A stretch of 64,000 nt of DNA, from contig JAPCJH010000001.1 of the NCBI GenBank assembly GCA_027887045.1, positions 186,001-250,000 of the forward strand, read 5' to 3'. The notes under the pieces are model-generated. The model was not told the origin of the DNA. It saw nothing but the letters and a program-made list of their open reading frames with translations, and made no database searches. Numbering within the stretch: position 1 is the first letter of the stretch; every line of letters starts with the position of its first letter. Source of the DNA: Nitrososphaerota archaeon (GTDB taxonomy: Archaea; Thermoproteota; Nitrososphaeria; Nitrososphaerales; Gagatemarchaeaceae). Below are positions 43,908 through 51,796 of the stretch, piece by piece. The position numbers were made by a program, and so were the translations under genes.

Positions 43908-45095
43908 ATGTATTATCATGATAGCCGGAGCACATCGAGATCTTTGACGCAACTCGAACAAGAAAGCGAATCGAAGAAGGACCTGAATATCAGAACAGCT
44001 CAACTGGTACAGCTTCTTTCCGACCTCGGGCCAGACATCCCGGAAATCGCGCGTAGACTCGGCCAGTACAAGGAGTCGGTCAGGTACAGGTACAAGGAAA
44101 AAATCCTCAATTCAGGTTTTGCGGTGCAAGCCATGCCCGACCACGAAAAGCTTGGTCTCCGAAGGGTCTTCATGATCGCAGACTTTGGGGAGGAGTATCG
44201 CGCGTACGCCCAACCAATAATGATCGCGATGAACGAGCTATGCTACGTCGTGGGTTACACGAAGACGATACCCGATGGAAGGTTCATAATTTCAGCTAGC
44301 GTTCCGGTCGAGTACATCGCCTCTTTCCAGAACTTCATGTACAAGCTCAGGGACAGGGGACTCTTCTCGCATCTGGAAATATTCTCTTTCGACTGGTTCA
44401 AGAACGTCCCCATGAAGGCGGAACACTACGACTTCAACACGGGGCGATGGGATTTCGGATGGTCGGCCCCTAGCGGGAACGAGTTTCAGGTTGCGTCGTA
44501 TACCCCCGCGCAGACGGGCAAGTTCGACTATCTCGATCTCCTACTATTGAAGGAGCTGATGATGGACGCGAACAAGCCGCTTACCGAGATCGCCGAAAAG
44601 CTCAACGTGAATTACAAGAAGCTGGCGTGGCACTATGCAACGCACGTCGCCCGGGAACGACTAATCAAATTCTACAGAATAAACTGGATGGGGACTCGGT
44701 ACGACTACAAAATCGAGAAGGCCCTCCACAGAAAACACAGGTACGTGTTCGTTGACCTGCTGGTGATGAATCTCGACCACGTGTCGAGAATGCGGCTGAT
44801 GTCAAAGATGGCCGGGCTTCCATTCCTATGGGCGGAGGCATCGGGGATCCACTATTTCGCGGAGATCGCTTTTCCGGTGGACTTTGTCACGGAGGGTCTG
44901 CAATATCTTGAAGAGGTGATTTCACCGGTCAGGGACCAGTCAAAGTATTTCATCATGGACCAGACCAATGCGCTTGCCTTCACCATAGCATACAAGCTCT
45001 ACGACCAGACTCAAAAGAAGTGGGTCTTCAACGAGCAAGAGCTTACGCTGCGGTTCGACAACCTGATAATGAAAATAAAGGGAGGGCTAGATTAG
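43908..45095 (+). CDS. Transcriptional regulator with two helix-turn-helix segments
   Basis: The 395-aa protein has one HTH near the N-terminus (IPEIARRLGQYKESVRYRY) and a second in the middle (LTEIAEKLNVNYKKLAWHY), each followed by an alpha/beta region such as FMIADFGEEYRAYAQP and FVDLLVMNLDHVSRM. This duplicated layout is like Lrp/AsnC-type or thaumarchaeal two-HTH regulators. No ligand is identifiable. The spacer in front carries paired repeats that may be its operator. Confidence 0.75.
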   Translation: MYYHDSRSTSRSLTQLEQESESKKDLNIRTAQLVQLLSDLGPDIPEIARRLGQYKESVRYRYKEKILNSGFAVQAMPDHEKLGLRRVFMIADFGEEYRAYAQPIMIAMNELCYVVGYTKTIPDGRFIISASVPVEYIASFQNFMYKLRDRGLFSHLEIFSFDWFKNVPMKAEHYDFNTGRWDFGWSAPSGNEFQVASYTPAQTGKFDYLDLLLLKELMMDANKPLTEIAEKLNVNYKKLAWHYATHVARERLIKFYRINWMGTRYDYKIEKALHRKHRYVFVDLLVMNLDHVSRMRLMSKMAGLPFLWAEASGIHYFAEIAFPVDFVTEGLQYLEEVISPVRDQSKYFIMDQTNALAFTIAYKLYDQTQKKWVFNEQELTLRFDNLIMKIKGGLD

Positions 45096-45112
45096 AGGGT
45101 CCGCGGTGGACT

Positions 45113-45235
45113 CTAACCTACTCCAGCCCCACCGATTATTTCGAGTGGTCCTATGTGGAGCCCTAAGGATGCAAAAACAAGACCTGCACCCGTCAAGGCC
45201 ACCATTCCGATTCTGATTCTTTCGTCGAGGGTCAT
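45113..45235 (-). CDS. Small membrane protein (40 aa)
   Basis: An ATG at 45235 is preceded by GGAGGG at 5-nt spacing and by AGTTTATATGC centred about 30 nt upstream. The product begins MTLDERIRIGMVAL and has one hydrophobic span (VALTGAGLVFASLGL) ending with a Gly-rich tail. Having both a Shine-Dalgarno and a TATA box supports translation. It lies convergent to the regulator gene. Function unknown. Confidence 0.55.
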   Translation of the reverse strand: MTLDERIRIGMVALTGAGLVFASLGLHIGPLEIIGGAGVG

Positions 45236-45475
45236 GATACCCTCCGTAGGGTAAAGTTTGCATATAAACTTAAGCATTCACACGATTGATGTCACTGTGA
45301 TATAGGTGAATTCTAAATTGGAGGATTATTCTGGCTTCTAAATCCATATTTGCGGTGTTTTTCAGCCGAATCAGGCGCCATGGCCCGATTTTCGAGCCCT
45401 TTGCAAATGACCTCCGAGCGACGATTTCGCCCGCAAAACCCTTTAAGTGATAGACGAAGAAAATCCCTCCAACCA

Positions 45476-46240
45476 ATGGGGAAGCCCGGTGACGCGCCTG
45501 CCCCGTCAAGACAAAAACCGGCACCGACGGGGACGGACAGTCTTCAATTCCTGGAGAAGCACAAACACATCCAGGCGCGCGGCCTGATCGCGTCGACGGC
45601 GCTTGGCCTGTCAGACGGCCTGATTACCAATCTGGCGTTCCTGACGGGTTTCGCCGGCGCTGTGTCGAACGTAGACCTCATCCGGTTCGCGGGAATAGCC
45701 TCCATGCTTGCGGGGTCGGTGTCCATGCTCTTCGGGGGGATCCTGAGCGCGCGGTCCGAATACGACCTCTTCAAAGCAGATTCGAACCGAGAAGCTTACG
45801 AGATAGAGCACGAGCCTGATGAAGAACGATGGGAATTGAAGAACATCTACATGCAGAAGGGGCTGAGCGCCGAAGAGGCAGCCTCCGTGGTGGATAAGGT
45901 TACGTCGGACAAACGGACATGGTTGGAGGACATGCTGACCAACGAGCTGCACCTCCACAGGTCAAATTTGGAGAATCCAGTCAAGGTGGGAGTGGCGATC
46001 GGTCTCTCCTTTCTGCTCGGCGCGGCGGTTCCCCTGATTCCATACTTCATTTTCGGGGCAAGAAGTACTTCCGTTGTGACTTCGGTCGGCTTGTCGCTGG
46101 CATTCTTGTTCGCCGCCGGCTACTGGAAAGGCTTGGTGGTAAAGAGACGCGCGTGGAAGAGCGGGCTGGAGACCCTCGGCATTGGAGCGACGGCGTCGGG
46201 GATACTCTACCTTCTTGGAACGCTCTTCGTGTTCGTCTAG
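45476..46240 (+). CDS. VIT1/CCC1-family metal transporter-like membrane protein
   Basis: From ATG 45476 (31 nt after CTTTAAG) the protein has 254 aa. The segment ASTALGLSDGLITNLAFLTGFAGA followed by AGSVSMLFGGILSARSEYD matches the first helices of VIT1/CCC1 iron and manganese transporters. A cytoplasmic acidic segment (EIEHEPDEERWELKNIY) is where this family binds metal. Two or three C-terminal helices follow. Likely moves Fe2+ or Mn2+; direction unknown. Confidence 0.8.
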   Translation: MGKPGDAPAPSRQKPAPTGTDSLQFLEKHKHIQARGLIASTALGLSDGLITNLAFLTGFAGAVSNVDLIRFAGIASMLAGSVSMLFGGILSARSEYDLFKADSNREAYEIEHEPDEERWELKNIYMQKGLSAEEAASVVDKVTSDKRTWLEDMLTNELHLHRSNLENPVKVGVAIGLSFLLGAAVPLIPYFIFGARSTSVVTSVGLSLAFLFAAGYWKGLVVKRRAWKSGLETLGIGATASGILYLLGTLFVFV

Positions 46241-46301
46241 TCATATTTCGGATCACCGGAATCATCCTTTTGTAAATGGTCTTCCTTGCCCAATAGAGGC
46301 G

Positions 46302-46784
46302 ATGCAGCCTCCTAGGCCTAGAAGAATCACTCTAGTAGCGGGCCTCGAGATATTCTTGGGACTCTTTTCGCTCCTGGAAACGGTACCAGCAATTGCATAC
46401 GCGTTCTACACCGGCTCCACGAATCTGATTTTCGCGGGGCCGTTAGATGTGATTTTCATCTTCTTCTTCTTGTTCCTGTCGATCGGGGCGCTCTTCGTGG
46501 GAGCCGGGATTTGGCGCCGGAAGGCCTGGGCGAGGAACTCTGGCTTGGGACTCGCGTTGGCCGGAATAATCTTTGGGCTGTTGACGTTTGGTTCTCTGAC
46601 GGTTCTCGCGCTTGTCATCGACACGCTCGTTGCGTACAATCTCTGGCGAAAAGAAACGAGGGAATATTTCGAGCGACCCTCTAAGCCAAGCGATTCATCC
46701 GGATCTGATCGAGCGCCAATTGGCACCCGAAAGCGAAGGAGCGAAAAAAAGCCTTCTACCGCGGAAAGGGGAGCTGAGACTTAA
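46302..46784 (+). CDS. Membrane protein, four helices, unknown function
   Basis: An ATG at 46302 is preceded by GAGGCG. The 160-aa protein has about four hydrophobic segments (LVAGLEIFLGLFSLLETVPA, VIFIFFFLFLSIGALFVGAGI and two more near residues 85-120) and a long charged C-terminal tail (RKRRSEKKPSTAERGAE). Its stop overlaps the start of the SpoIIM-like gene (TAATG), so the two are coupled. No motif gives a function. Confidence 0.65.
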   Translation: MQPPRPRRITLVAGLEIFLGLFSLLETVPAIAYAFYTGSTNLIFAGPLDVIFIFFFLFLSIGALFVGAGIWRRKAWARNSGLGLALAGIIFGLLTFGSLTVLALVIDTLVAYNLWRKETREYFERPSKPSDSSGSDRAPIGTRKRRSEKKPSTAERGAET

Positions 46785-47437
46785 TGGAAACTATTAGGCA
46801 AGAGAGGCGCGCCCGAGCATTCGCGCGGCTCCAGCTCCTCCTCGCTCCGTCGAGGATGAAACTTTATGCGGTTGCCTTCTTGCTCGAACTAGCAATTTTC
46901 TTTGCTGCGACCCTGGCGCCGGTGGCTCCCTCCCAAAAGCAGATACTCCTTAACCAGGGGAGGGATCTGATCAACAACGCCACGAGCGGTACACCCCCGC
47001 AGACGATTGTTTTGATCTTCGCAAACAACTTCCGGATCGCGCTGTTCGACATTGTGCCGCTCTTCGGAGCGTTCTTTTTCGGTTACTCGATGTTCGCGAC
47101 GGGTCAAGTCATACAAGTACTAGCGCAGGGGAGTAATGTCCCACCGCTCGCCCTTGGGGCTGTCTACTTTCTGTTCCCCTACACAGTTGTGGAACTGGCG
47201 GCATATGCGTTGGCAGTCAGTGAGGGAGTGATGATCATTTGGGCCGTGAAGAGACACGGGCTCAGGAGAGAGCTTTCGCTCCTACCTTACGGAATTATTC
47301 TCCTCGCGGGGGTCCTGGTCCTCGCCGCCACATTCGAGACTGTGTTCCTTGTGTCGACCAGGGCTGGGCTCACACTATGGCTCCCGCTAGGGCTCATCGT
47401 CATGGCGGCGGTGCGGCACGCAAGAAAGAAGAGCTAG
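46784..47437 (+). CDS. SpoIIM-like (stage II sporulation protein M family) membrane protein
   Basis: This 217-aa polytopic protein contains IFANNFRIALFDIVPLFGAFFFGYSM, the conserved N-N-x-R/K-A-x and Gly-rich helix seen in SpoIIM-family proteins, followed by GQVIQVLAQGSN and a C-terminal helix pair. It is common in archaea with no known role. It is translationally coupled to the upstream membrane protein and contiguous with the HAD gene. Confidence 0.8.
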   Translation: METIRQERRARAFARLQLLLAPSRMKLYAVAFLLELAIFFAATLAPVAPSQKQILLNQGRDLINNATSGTPPQTIVLIFANNFRIALFDIVPLFGAFFFGYSMFATGQVIQVLAQGSNVPPLALGAVYFLFPYTVVELAAYALAVSEGVMIIWAVKRHGLRRELSLLPYGIILLAGVLVLAATFETVFLVSTRAGLTLWLPLGLIVMAAVRHARKKS

Positions 47438-48103
47438 ATGACTAACATAAGATTCCGGTTTCTGACCTTCGACTGCTATGGCACCCTGATAGATTGGAAA
47501 GCGGGGATTCAAGAGAACCTCGGCCGTGCAATCTACGGGGACGCGAAGCCTGACGTCGACCTTCTTCCGCTCTACCTCGAGCTCGAGCCGGCGGAAGAGA
47601 AAGAGTACAAACTTTACCGCGACGTCTTGAGAAACGTCGCTATAGCAACCGCTCGGCGTGTAGGAAGACCCATATCTGAAAAGGCCGCTGATGAATTCTC
47701 GCTGTCGGTGCCCAGATGGCCCGCTTTCTCCGATACCCGCTCAGCGCTCGAAAAGATGGGGGAGCTCGGGCTCAGGAGGTTCATACTTTCGAACGTTGAT
47801 ACCAATTTGCTTGAACAAACGATCAAAGACAATTTTCTCGAAGTTGACGGATTCGTCACGGCGCAGCAGATTCGTTCCTACAAACCGGCCCCGAAACACT
47901 GGAAGGAATTCCTTTCAAGGACGGGGGCCACCAGAGAGGAAGTTCTCCACGTCGCCCAAAGCGTCTACCATGACATCATACCCGCGACCGGGTTGGGTTT
48001 CTCAACCGCGTGGGTCAATCGCTACTCCGAGCGACTTCCGTCTGAGGCTGAACCGACCTTCATCTCCAACACCTTGGGGAACCTGATTCCTCTGCTGTGT
48101 TGA
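47438..48103 (+). CDS. HAD-superfamily hydrolase (2-haloacid dehalogenase-like)
   Basis: The 221-aa protein has HAD motif I TFDCYGTLIDW, motif II ILSNVD, motif III Lys in SYKPAPKHW and motif IV SVYHDIIPA. The cap region resembles type II dehalogenases, but members may be small-molecule phosphatases. The ATG is immediately after the SpoIIM-like stop. Substrate unknown. Confidence 0.88.
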   Translation: MTNIRFRFLTFDCYGTLIDWKAGIQENLGRAIYGDAKPDVDLLPLYLELEPAEEKEYKLYRDVLRNVAIATARRVGRPISEKAADEFSLSVPRWPAFSDTRSALEKMGELGLRRFILSNVDTNLLEQTIKDNFLEVDGFVTAQQIRSYKPAPKHWKEFLSRTGATREEVLHVAQSVYHDIIPATGLGFSTAWVNRYSERLPSEAEPTFISNTLGNLIPLLC

Positions 48104-48168
48104 AGAACTCGACCCTCCTATATGTAGGCCGCGGCTTATATATTCGGGACCGATTCTAGTCTTTTCGC

Positions 48169-48960
48169 TTGGTAGAAAGGCGTGTCGTCGCAGGGGCGGC
48201 GATATTCACCGCTTTTGTAGCGGCTGCTACGATGATGATCAACGCGAGCATCCCCGCAACCACCGGGTACTTCAACGTCGGCGAAATAATGGTCTACACG
48301 GCCGCGCTCTTGATGGGCCCGTATGTCGGGGCTTTCGCTGGAGGAGTGGGGTCAATGATTTCGGACCTCTCCTTGGGATTCCCCCAATTCGCCCCAGGAA
48401 CACTCGTAATCAAGGCGGGCGAGGGTTTCATAGTTGGATATTTGGGAAACCTGGCTCTGAAAGGCTTCACTGTCACAAATTGGAGAGTGATCAGTCTACT
48501 TTTGGGAGTGGTTACCGCGTTCCTCGTAGCTTCGGTCGGTTCCACTTTTTATTCAGGGGACTTTCAATTGGCCATTGGAGCACCTCCGTACACACCGCAG
48601 GCCAACATTACGTTTTCGGTGCCCCCTTTGTTCTGGGTCGGTCTTGCGGTCGCCGTCTTCGCGGGAATTGTTCTCGTAGGGGTAAGGATTGAACAAAGGG
48701 TAGGGTGGCTCGCACTGTCGATATTGATTGGTGGTTCGGAGATGGTAATCGGTTACTTCCTGTACGAAACTCTCATCCTTGGAAATACTGCCGCCAGCGT
48801 CGAAATCCCGTTCAACGTCATGCAGGCGGTCGTCGGTCTCATTGTCGCTCTCCCTCTGGTACGCAGCGTCCAACGGATAATGTCCCACCGAGAGGAGCAG
48901 CTAGTCTCTTCATCATCTCTCGAATTGGGATCGGTAGACCATCCGAATAGACAAAGTTGA
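48169..48960 (+). CDS. ECF transporter S component-like membrane protein
   Basis: The 263-aa protein has about six helices; NVGEIMVYTAALLMGPYVGAFAGGVGSMISDL is the conserved substrate-binding segment of ECF S components such as thiamine, hydroxymethylpyrimidine or riboflavin types. The TTG at 48169 lies 31 nt from CTTATATATTC, a strong TATA box. The stop overlaps the following PurM-like gene by 4 nt (TTGA). A cofactor-vitamin role is inferred; energising ATPases are not in the window. Confidence 0.78.
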   Translation: MVERRVVAGAAIFTAFVAAATMMINASIPATTGYFNVGEIMVYTAALLMGPYVGAFAGGVGSMISDLSLGFPQFAPGTLVIKAGEGFIVGYLGNLALKGFTVTNWRVISLLLGVVTAFLVASVGSTFYSGDFQLAIGAPPYTPQANITFSVPPLFWVGLAVAVFAGIVLVGVRIEQRVGWLALSILIGGSEMVIGYFLYETLILGNTAASVEIPFNVMQAVVGLIVALPLVRSVQRIMSHREEQLVSSSSLELGSVDHPNRQS

Positions 48961-49961
48961 AGCTCGCGAGGGGGAAGCTCACCCCTGAAATGCTGAGTGA
49001 ATTCGTCTTCTCCAAGACGGGGGAAGAATCGAGGGACCTGGTGCTCAAGCCGGGGATAGGGATAGACGTCGGGGTGGTAAAACTCGGGAGACGATTTCTG
49101 ATCGTGAAATCCGATCCAGTGACTGGTGTGTTAGACGATGTCGGGCGTTACGCGGTGATCGTGAGCGCCAACGATGTCGCGACTACGGGAAACCGTCCGA
49201 AATTCATGCAATCCGTCGTCCTCTTCCCCGAGAGATCTACGACTAAAGATGTCAAAAGGGTCACATCGCAGGTCGCAAATACCGCAAAGGAGCTCGGAAT
49301 CACGATCGTCGGCGGGCACACCGAATTGACCCCAGGGCTCCCTCGAGTTATAGTGGTCACGACCGCGTTCGCGGTGGCCGAGACTTTCATCTCTTCAGCG
49401 GATGCAAGGGAGGGAGACTCGTTGTTGATGACCAAGGTCTCGGGACTCGAGGGGACTGCGATTATCGCGTCAGAGCCAGAACGCTTCGGCCTGAAGGTTG
49501 AGCACTCTATCCTAACACGCGCGAAGTCCTTCGCAAAAGACCTGAGCATCGTCGAGGAAGCTGTCGCTGCCTACGGGACGGGTGCTGTTCACGCGATGCA
49601 TGATTGCACTGAGGGCGGCGTCCTTGGTGCAGCGTACGAAATGTCGTTCGCTGCGCGACTGGGAGTAGAGCTCGTCGAGAAGAATATTCCGGTGGCGCAG
49701 GAGACGAACATAATCTGCAAAGCGCTGGGAATCGATCCCCTCAAACTCATAAGTTCTGGGACGTTGCTTCTCGCGGTTGAGACAGGTCGAGAGCCTCGCG
49801 TGCGAAAGGCCCTAGCGGCCCTTCGGATAGACGTCAGCCGGATCGGGGTATTCAGGAGGGGACCTAGCGTCCTGATTCGGCGCGATGGCAAAAGAGAGAC
49901 AATTACGACAGCGCCGACCGACGAACTTTGGAGGCTTAGCGAGCAAGTAAGCCGCCCTTGA
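48957..49961 (+). CDS. AIR synthase/HypE-related protein (PurM superfamily)
   Basis: This 334-aa protein has the PurM-like fold: an N-terminal metal/ATP region (IVKSDPVTGVLDDVGRYAVIVSANDVAT), VGGHTELTPG and a C-terminal half with MHDCTEGGVLGAAYEM. Such proteins include ThiL, HypE, SelD and PurM. It is coupled to an ECF S component, which suggests cofactor salvage, for example a thiamine-phosphate kinase-like activity, but this is inference. It starts with TTG overlapping the previous stop. Confidence 0.78.
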   Translation: MKLARGKLTPEMLSEFVFSKTGEESRDLVLKPGIGIDVGVVKLGRRFLIVKSDPVTGVLDDVGRYAVIVSANDVATTGNRPKFMQSVVLFPERSTTKDVKRVTSQVANTAKELGITIVGGHTELTPGLPRVIVVTTAFAVAETFISSADAREGDSLLMTKVSGLEGTAIIASEPERFGLKVEHSILTRAKSFAKDLSIVEEAVAAYGTGAVHAMHDCTEGGVLGAAYEMSFAARLGVELVEKNIPVAQETNIICKALGIDPLKLISSGTLLLAVETGREPRVRKALAALRIDVSRIGVFRRGPSVLIRRDGKRETITTAPTDELWRLSEQVSRP

Positions 49962-50010
49962 CCTACTCGGTAGCAAGTTACTACTACCTATATAAGGCGG
50001 GCGAACCGTT

Positions 50011-50649
50011 GTGAGGAGCGCTGAGAAGTTGCCCAGAACTCCCTACGGTCACGAAATCGACGCCGCTCCGCTTAGCGCGCGTGATGCGGAAGTGGTGCAG
50101 GCGATAGAAGAAGAAGGTCTTACGGTTTTCTCGTTCGACGGGCTCAGGCGCATAACGGGAGCCCACCCCGAAACGCTCTCTAGGGCTCTCGACAGGCTCG
50201 AGGAACAGGGGGTCGTCACCAGAGCCCCCGAAGGTTACATCGTGACGGAAAGGGCGAAGGAAGTCCCAGCCGTCCGACCATTGGGCGTCGCGGAAGCCCG
50301 GATACCGCTGCTCCATACGCTTCTGCCTTACGATGTCAAACTGTCGGAGGTCGTCTCCCAGTTGAAGGGGAAGTGGTTCGGCGCCTTGCGCTGGGTCGGT
50401 TATTCGCTCTCGGAGGAGGGGACCGTCCTAAAGTGGGTCACAGACGATGGCGCGGTGCAGATCGACGCAAGGTTTTCTCCGGGGCAGTTGGACATTGATG
50501 CGAAGGTTGCCGGAAGGAACGATGTGAGCGAGGCGGTTAAGGCCTCTCACCAGTTGATGAGCCACGTATCGAAGCTCTACGCTCCGCGCGGCGGCAGGAT
50601 CCTGCAGTTCGCCGTCCCGGCTGGATACCTCAACCCCGCGTCAATGTGA
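50011..50649 (+). CDS. Winged-helix protein of unknown function (212 aa)
   Basis: The N-terminal third holds a winged helix: GLTVFSFDGLRRITGAHPETLSRALDRLEEQGVV and EGYIVT. The C-terminal two thirds (LHTLLPYDVKLSEVVSQLKG and GRILQFAVPAGYL) is an alpha/beta region I do not recognise. CTATATAAGG is about 20 nt before the GTG at 50011 and 38 nt before an in-frame TTG at 50029. It precedes the HtrA-like gene. Confidence 0.65.
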   Translation: MRSAEKLPRTPYGHEIDAAPLSARDAEVVQAIEEEGLTVFSFDGLRRITGAHPETLSRALDRLEEQGVVTRAPEGYIVTERAKEVPAVRPLGVAEARIPLLHTLLPYDVKLSEVVSQLKGKWFGALRWVGYSLSEEGTVLKWVTDDGAVQIDARFSPGQLDIDAKVAGRNDVSEAVKASHQLMSHVSKLYAPRGGRILQFAVPAGYLNPASM

Positions 50650-50677
50650 CCGAGTTACCCAATACGACACTCAACAA

Positions 50678-50695
50678 GTAGGGCCCGTGCCCTAC
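50678..50695 (+). repeat. Hairpin upstream of the HtrA-like gene
   Basis: GTAGGGC-CCGT-GCCCTAC is a 7-bp perfect inverted repeat with a 4-nt loop, ending 19 nt before the GTG of the protease gene. It may form in the mRNA leader or end the upstream transcript. Confidence 0.5.
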
Positions 50696-50714
50696 CCCTG
50701 TCAGTGATTCAAAA

Positions 50715-51632
50715 GTGAACGAAACAAACGCAATAGAGCTGCTGCAGTCACTGTCTGATGCAGTAGCCCAGCTCGCCGAGAAGGTTTCACCTTCGGTGGC
50801 GACCGTTGGAGCAGGCAGAAGGGCCGGGTCTGGAATTGTTTGGAGCAGCGACGGCCATATCCTGACAGCGAACCACGTGCTTGGAAGACTGACGAGCGTT
50901 ACGGTCAGGTTGAACGACGGGAGGACGTTCGAGTCGAAGATCGTCGGCAGAGACCACTATTCGGACGTGGCCTTGCTGAAGATCGAGGCCGAAAACCTCA
51001 CACCGATCCAGCAGGGGAATTCAGCCTCCCTGAGGACAGGCCAATTCGTACTCGCGATGGCGAACCCGATGGGACAGAAAGCGAGCGCAACTTCGGGAAT
51101 CGTAACGAGCTACGCGAGGTCCATCCAGGGATGGTGGGGCGTGATGATGGAGAACGCCGTCGTCACAGATGCGCGACTGAATCCCGGATATTCGGGCGGA
51201 CCACTCGTCGACGCCTCTGGGAAGCTGGTCGGGATGAACGTGGCGTACTTCTCGTCTCGGGGGATAGCAGTCTCCGTGGACACTCTGAAGGAGGTCCTCG
51301 GGAAGCTCTCGCGTGACGGGAAGGTGAAGAAAGGATTCCTCGGCATCGTCACGGACTCGATCGATCTTCCTGACGAGATCTCGAAGAAGCCCGAGATAGG
51401 ACAAGAGGAAGGGCTACTCGTCCTCTCGGTGGAGCAGGGAAGTCCTGCTAGGAACGCCGGGGTCACTCTGGGCGACATCATCGTGAAGCTCGGTGACAAG
51501 CCGGTCGCAAGCCTATACGACCTCCACAGAGCTCTGAGGGAAACGCAGATCGGGAAGGCGACGAGCCTGTGGGTGCTCCGCGGAGAGAAACTCACAGAGC
51601 TGAAGGTGACCCCGTCTGAGACGGAGGAGTGA
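50715..51632 (+). CDS. HtrA/DegP-like serine protease with PDZ domain, no signal peptide
   Basis: The 305-aa protein has a trypsin-like domain with His in LTANHVLG, Asp in YSDVALLK and Ser in NPGYSGGPLVD, and a C-terminal PDZ (GSPARNAGVTLGDIIVKLGD). It begins MNETNAIELLQSL and shows no signal peptide or membrane helix, so it should act in the cytoplasm. The role is quality control of misfolded proteins. A hairpin lies just upstream. It starts with GTG. Confidence 0.9.
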   Translation: MNETNAIELLQSLSDAVAQLAEKVSPSVATVGAGRRAGSGIVWSSDGHILTANHVLGRLTSVTVRLNDGRTFESKIVGRDHYSDVALLKIEAENLTPIQQGNSASLRTGQFVLAMANPMGQKASATSGIVTSYARSIQGWWGVMMENAVVTDARLNPGYSGGPLVDASGKLVGMNVAYFSSRGIAVSVDTLKEVLGKLSRDGKVKKGFLGIVTDSIDLPDEISKKPEIGQEEGLLVLSVEQGSPARNAGVTLGDIIVKLGDKPVASLYDLHRALRETQIGKATSLWVLRGEKLTELKVTPSETEE

Positions 51633-51690
51633 CCACTTGGATTACGCCCCAATCAGGACGATTGCGGATCCACGCTACCCGCAACCATTG

Positions 51691-51749
51691 AGGCCCCTGC
51701 AGCCGTTCCCGGAGGGGCCTGAGCCTCCTCGAGGGTTTCGTCCCTCGAG
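51691..51749. repeat. Two tandem hairpins between htrA-like gene and topoisomerase IB
   Basis: AGGCCCCT (51691-51698) pairs with AGGGGCCT (51713-51720). Then CTCGAGGG (51728-51735) pairs with CCCTCGAG (51742-51749) around a TTTCGT loop. Each stem is 8 bp and perfect. They lie between convergent genes and could act as a terminator on both strands or as a structured RNA. A 42-codon Pro/Arg-rich frame (51637-51765) runs through them; I do not call it a gene. Confidence 0.6.
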
Positions 51750-51796
51750 ACGGCATTTGCGGTAACTGGACTGAATCCACCTAGGGATGAGGACGC

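Noticed and set aside
51637..51765. 42-codon Pro/Arg-rich frame after the HtrA-like gene
   Set aside because: It is created by the two hairpins; no promoter or Shine-Dalgarno.
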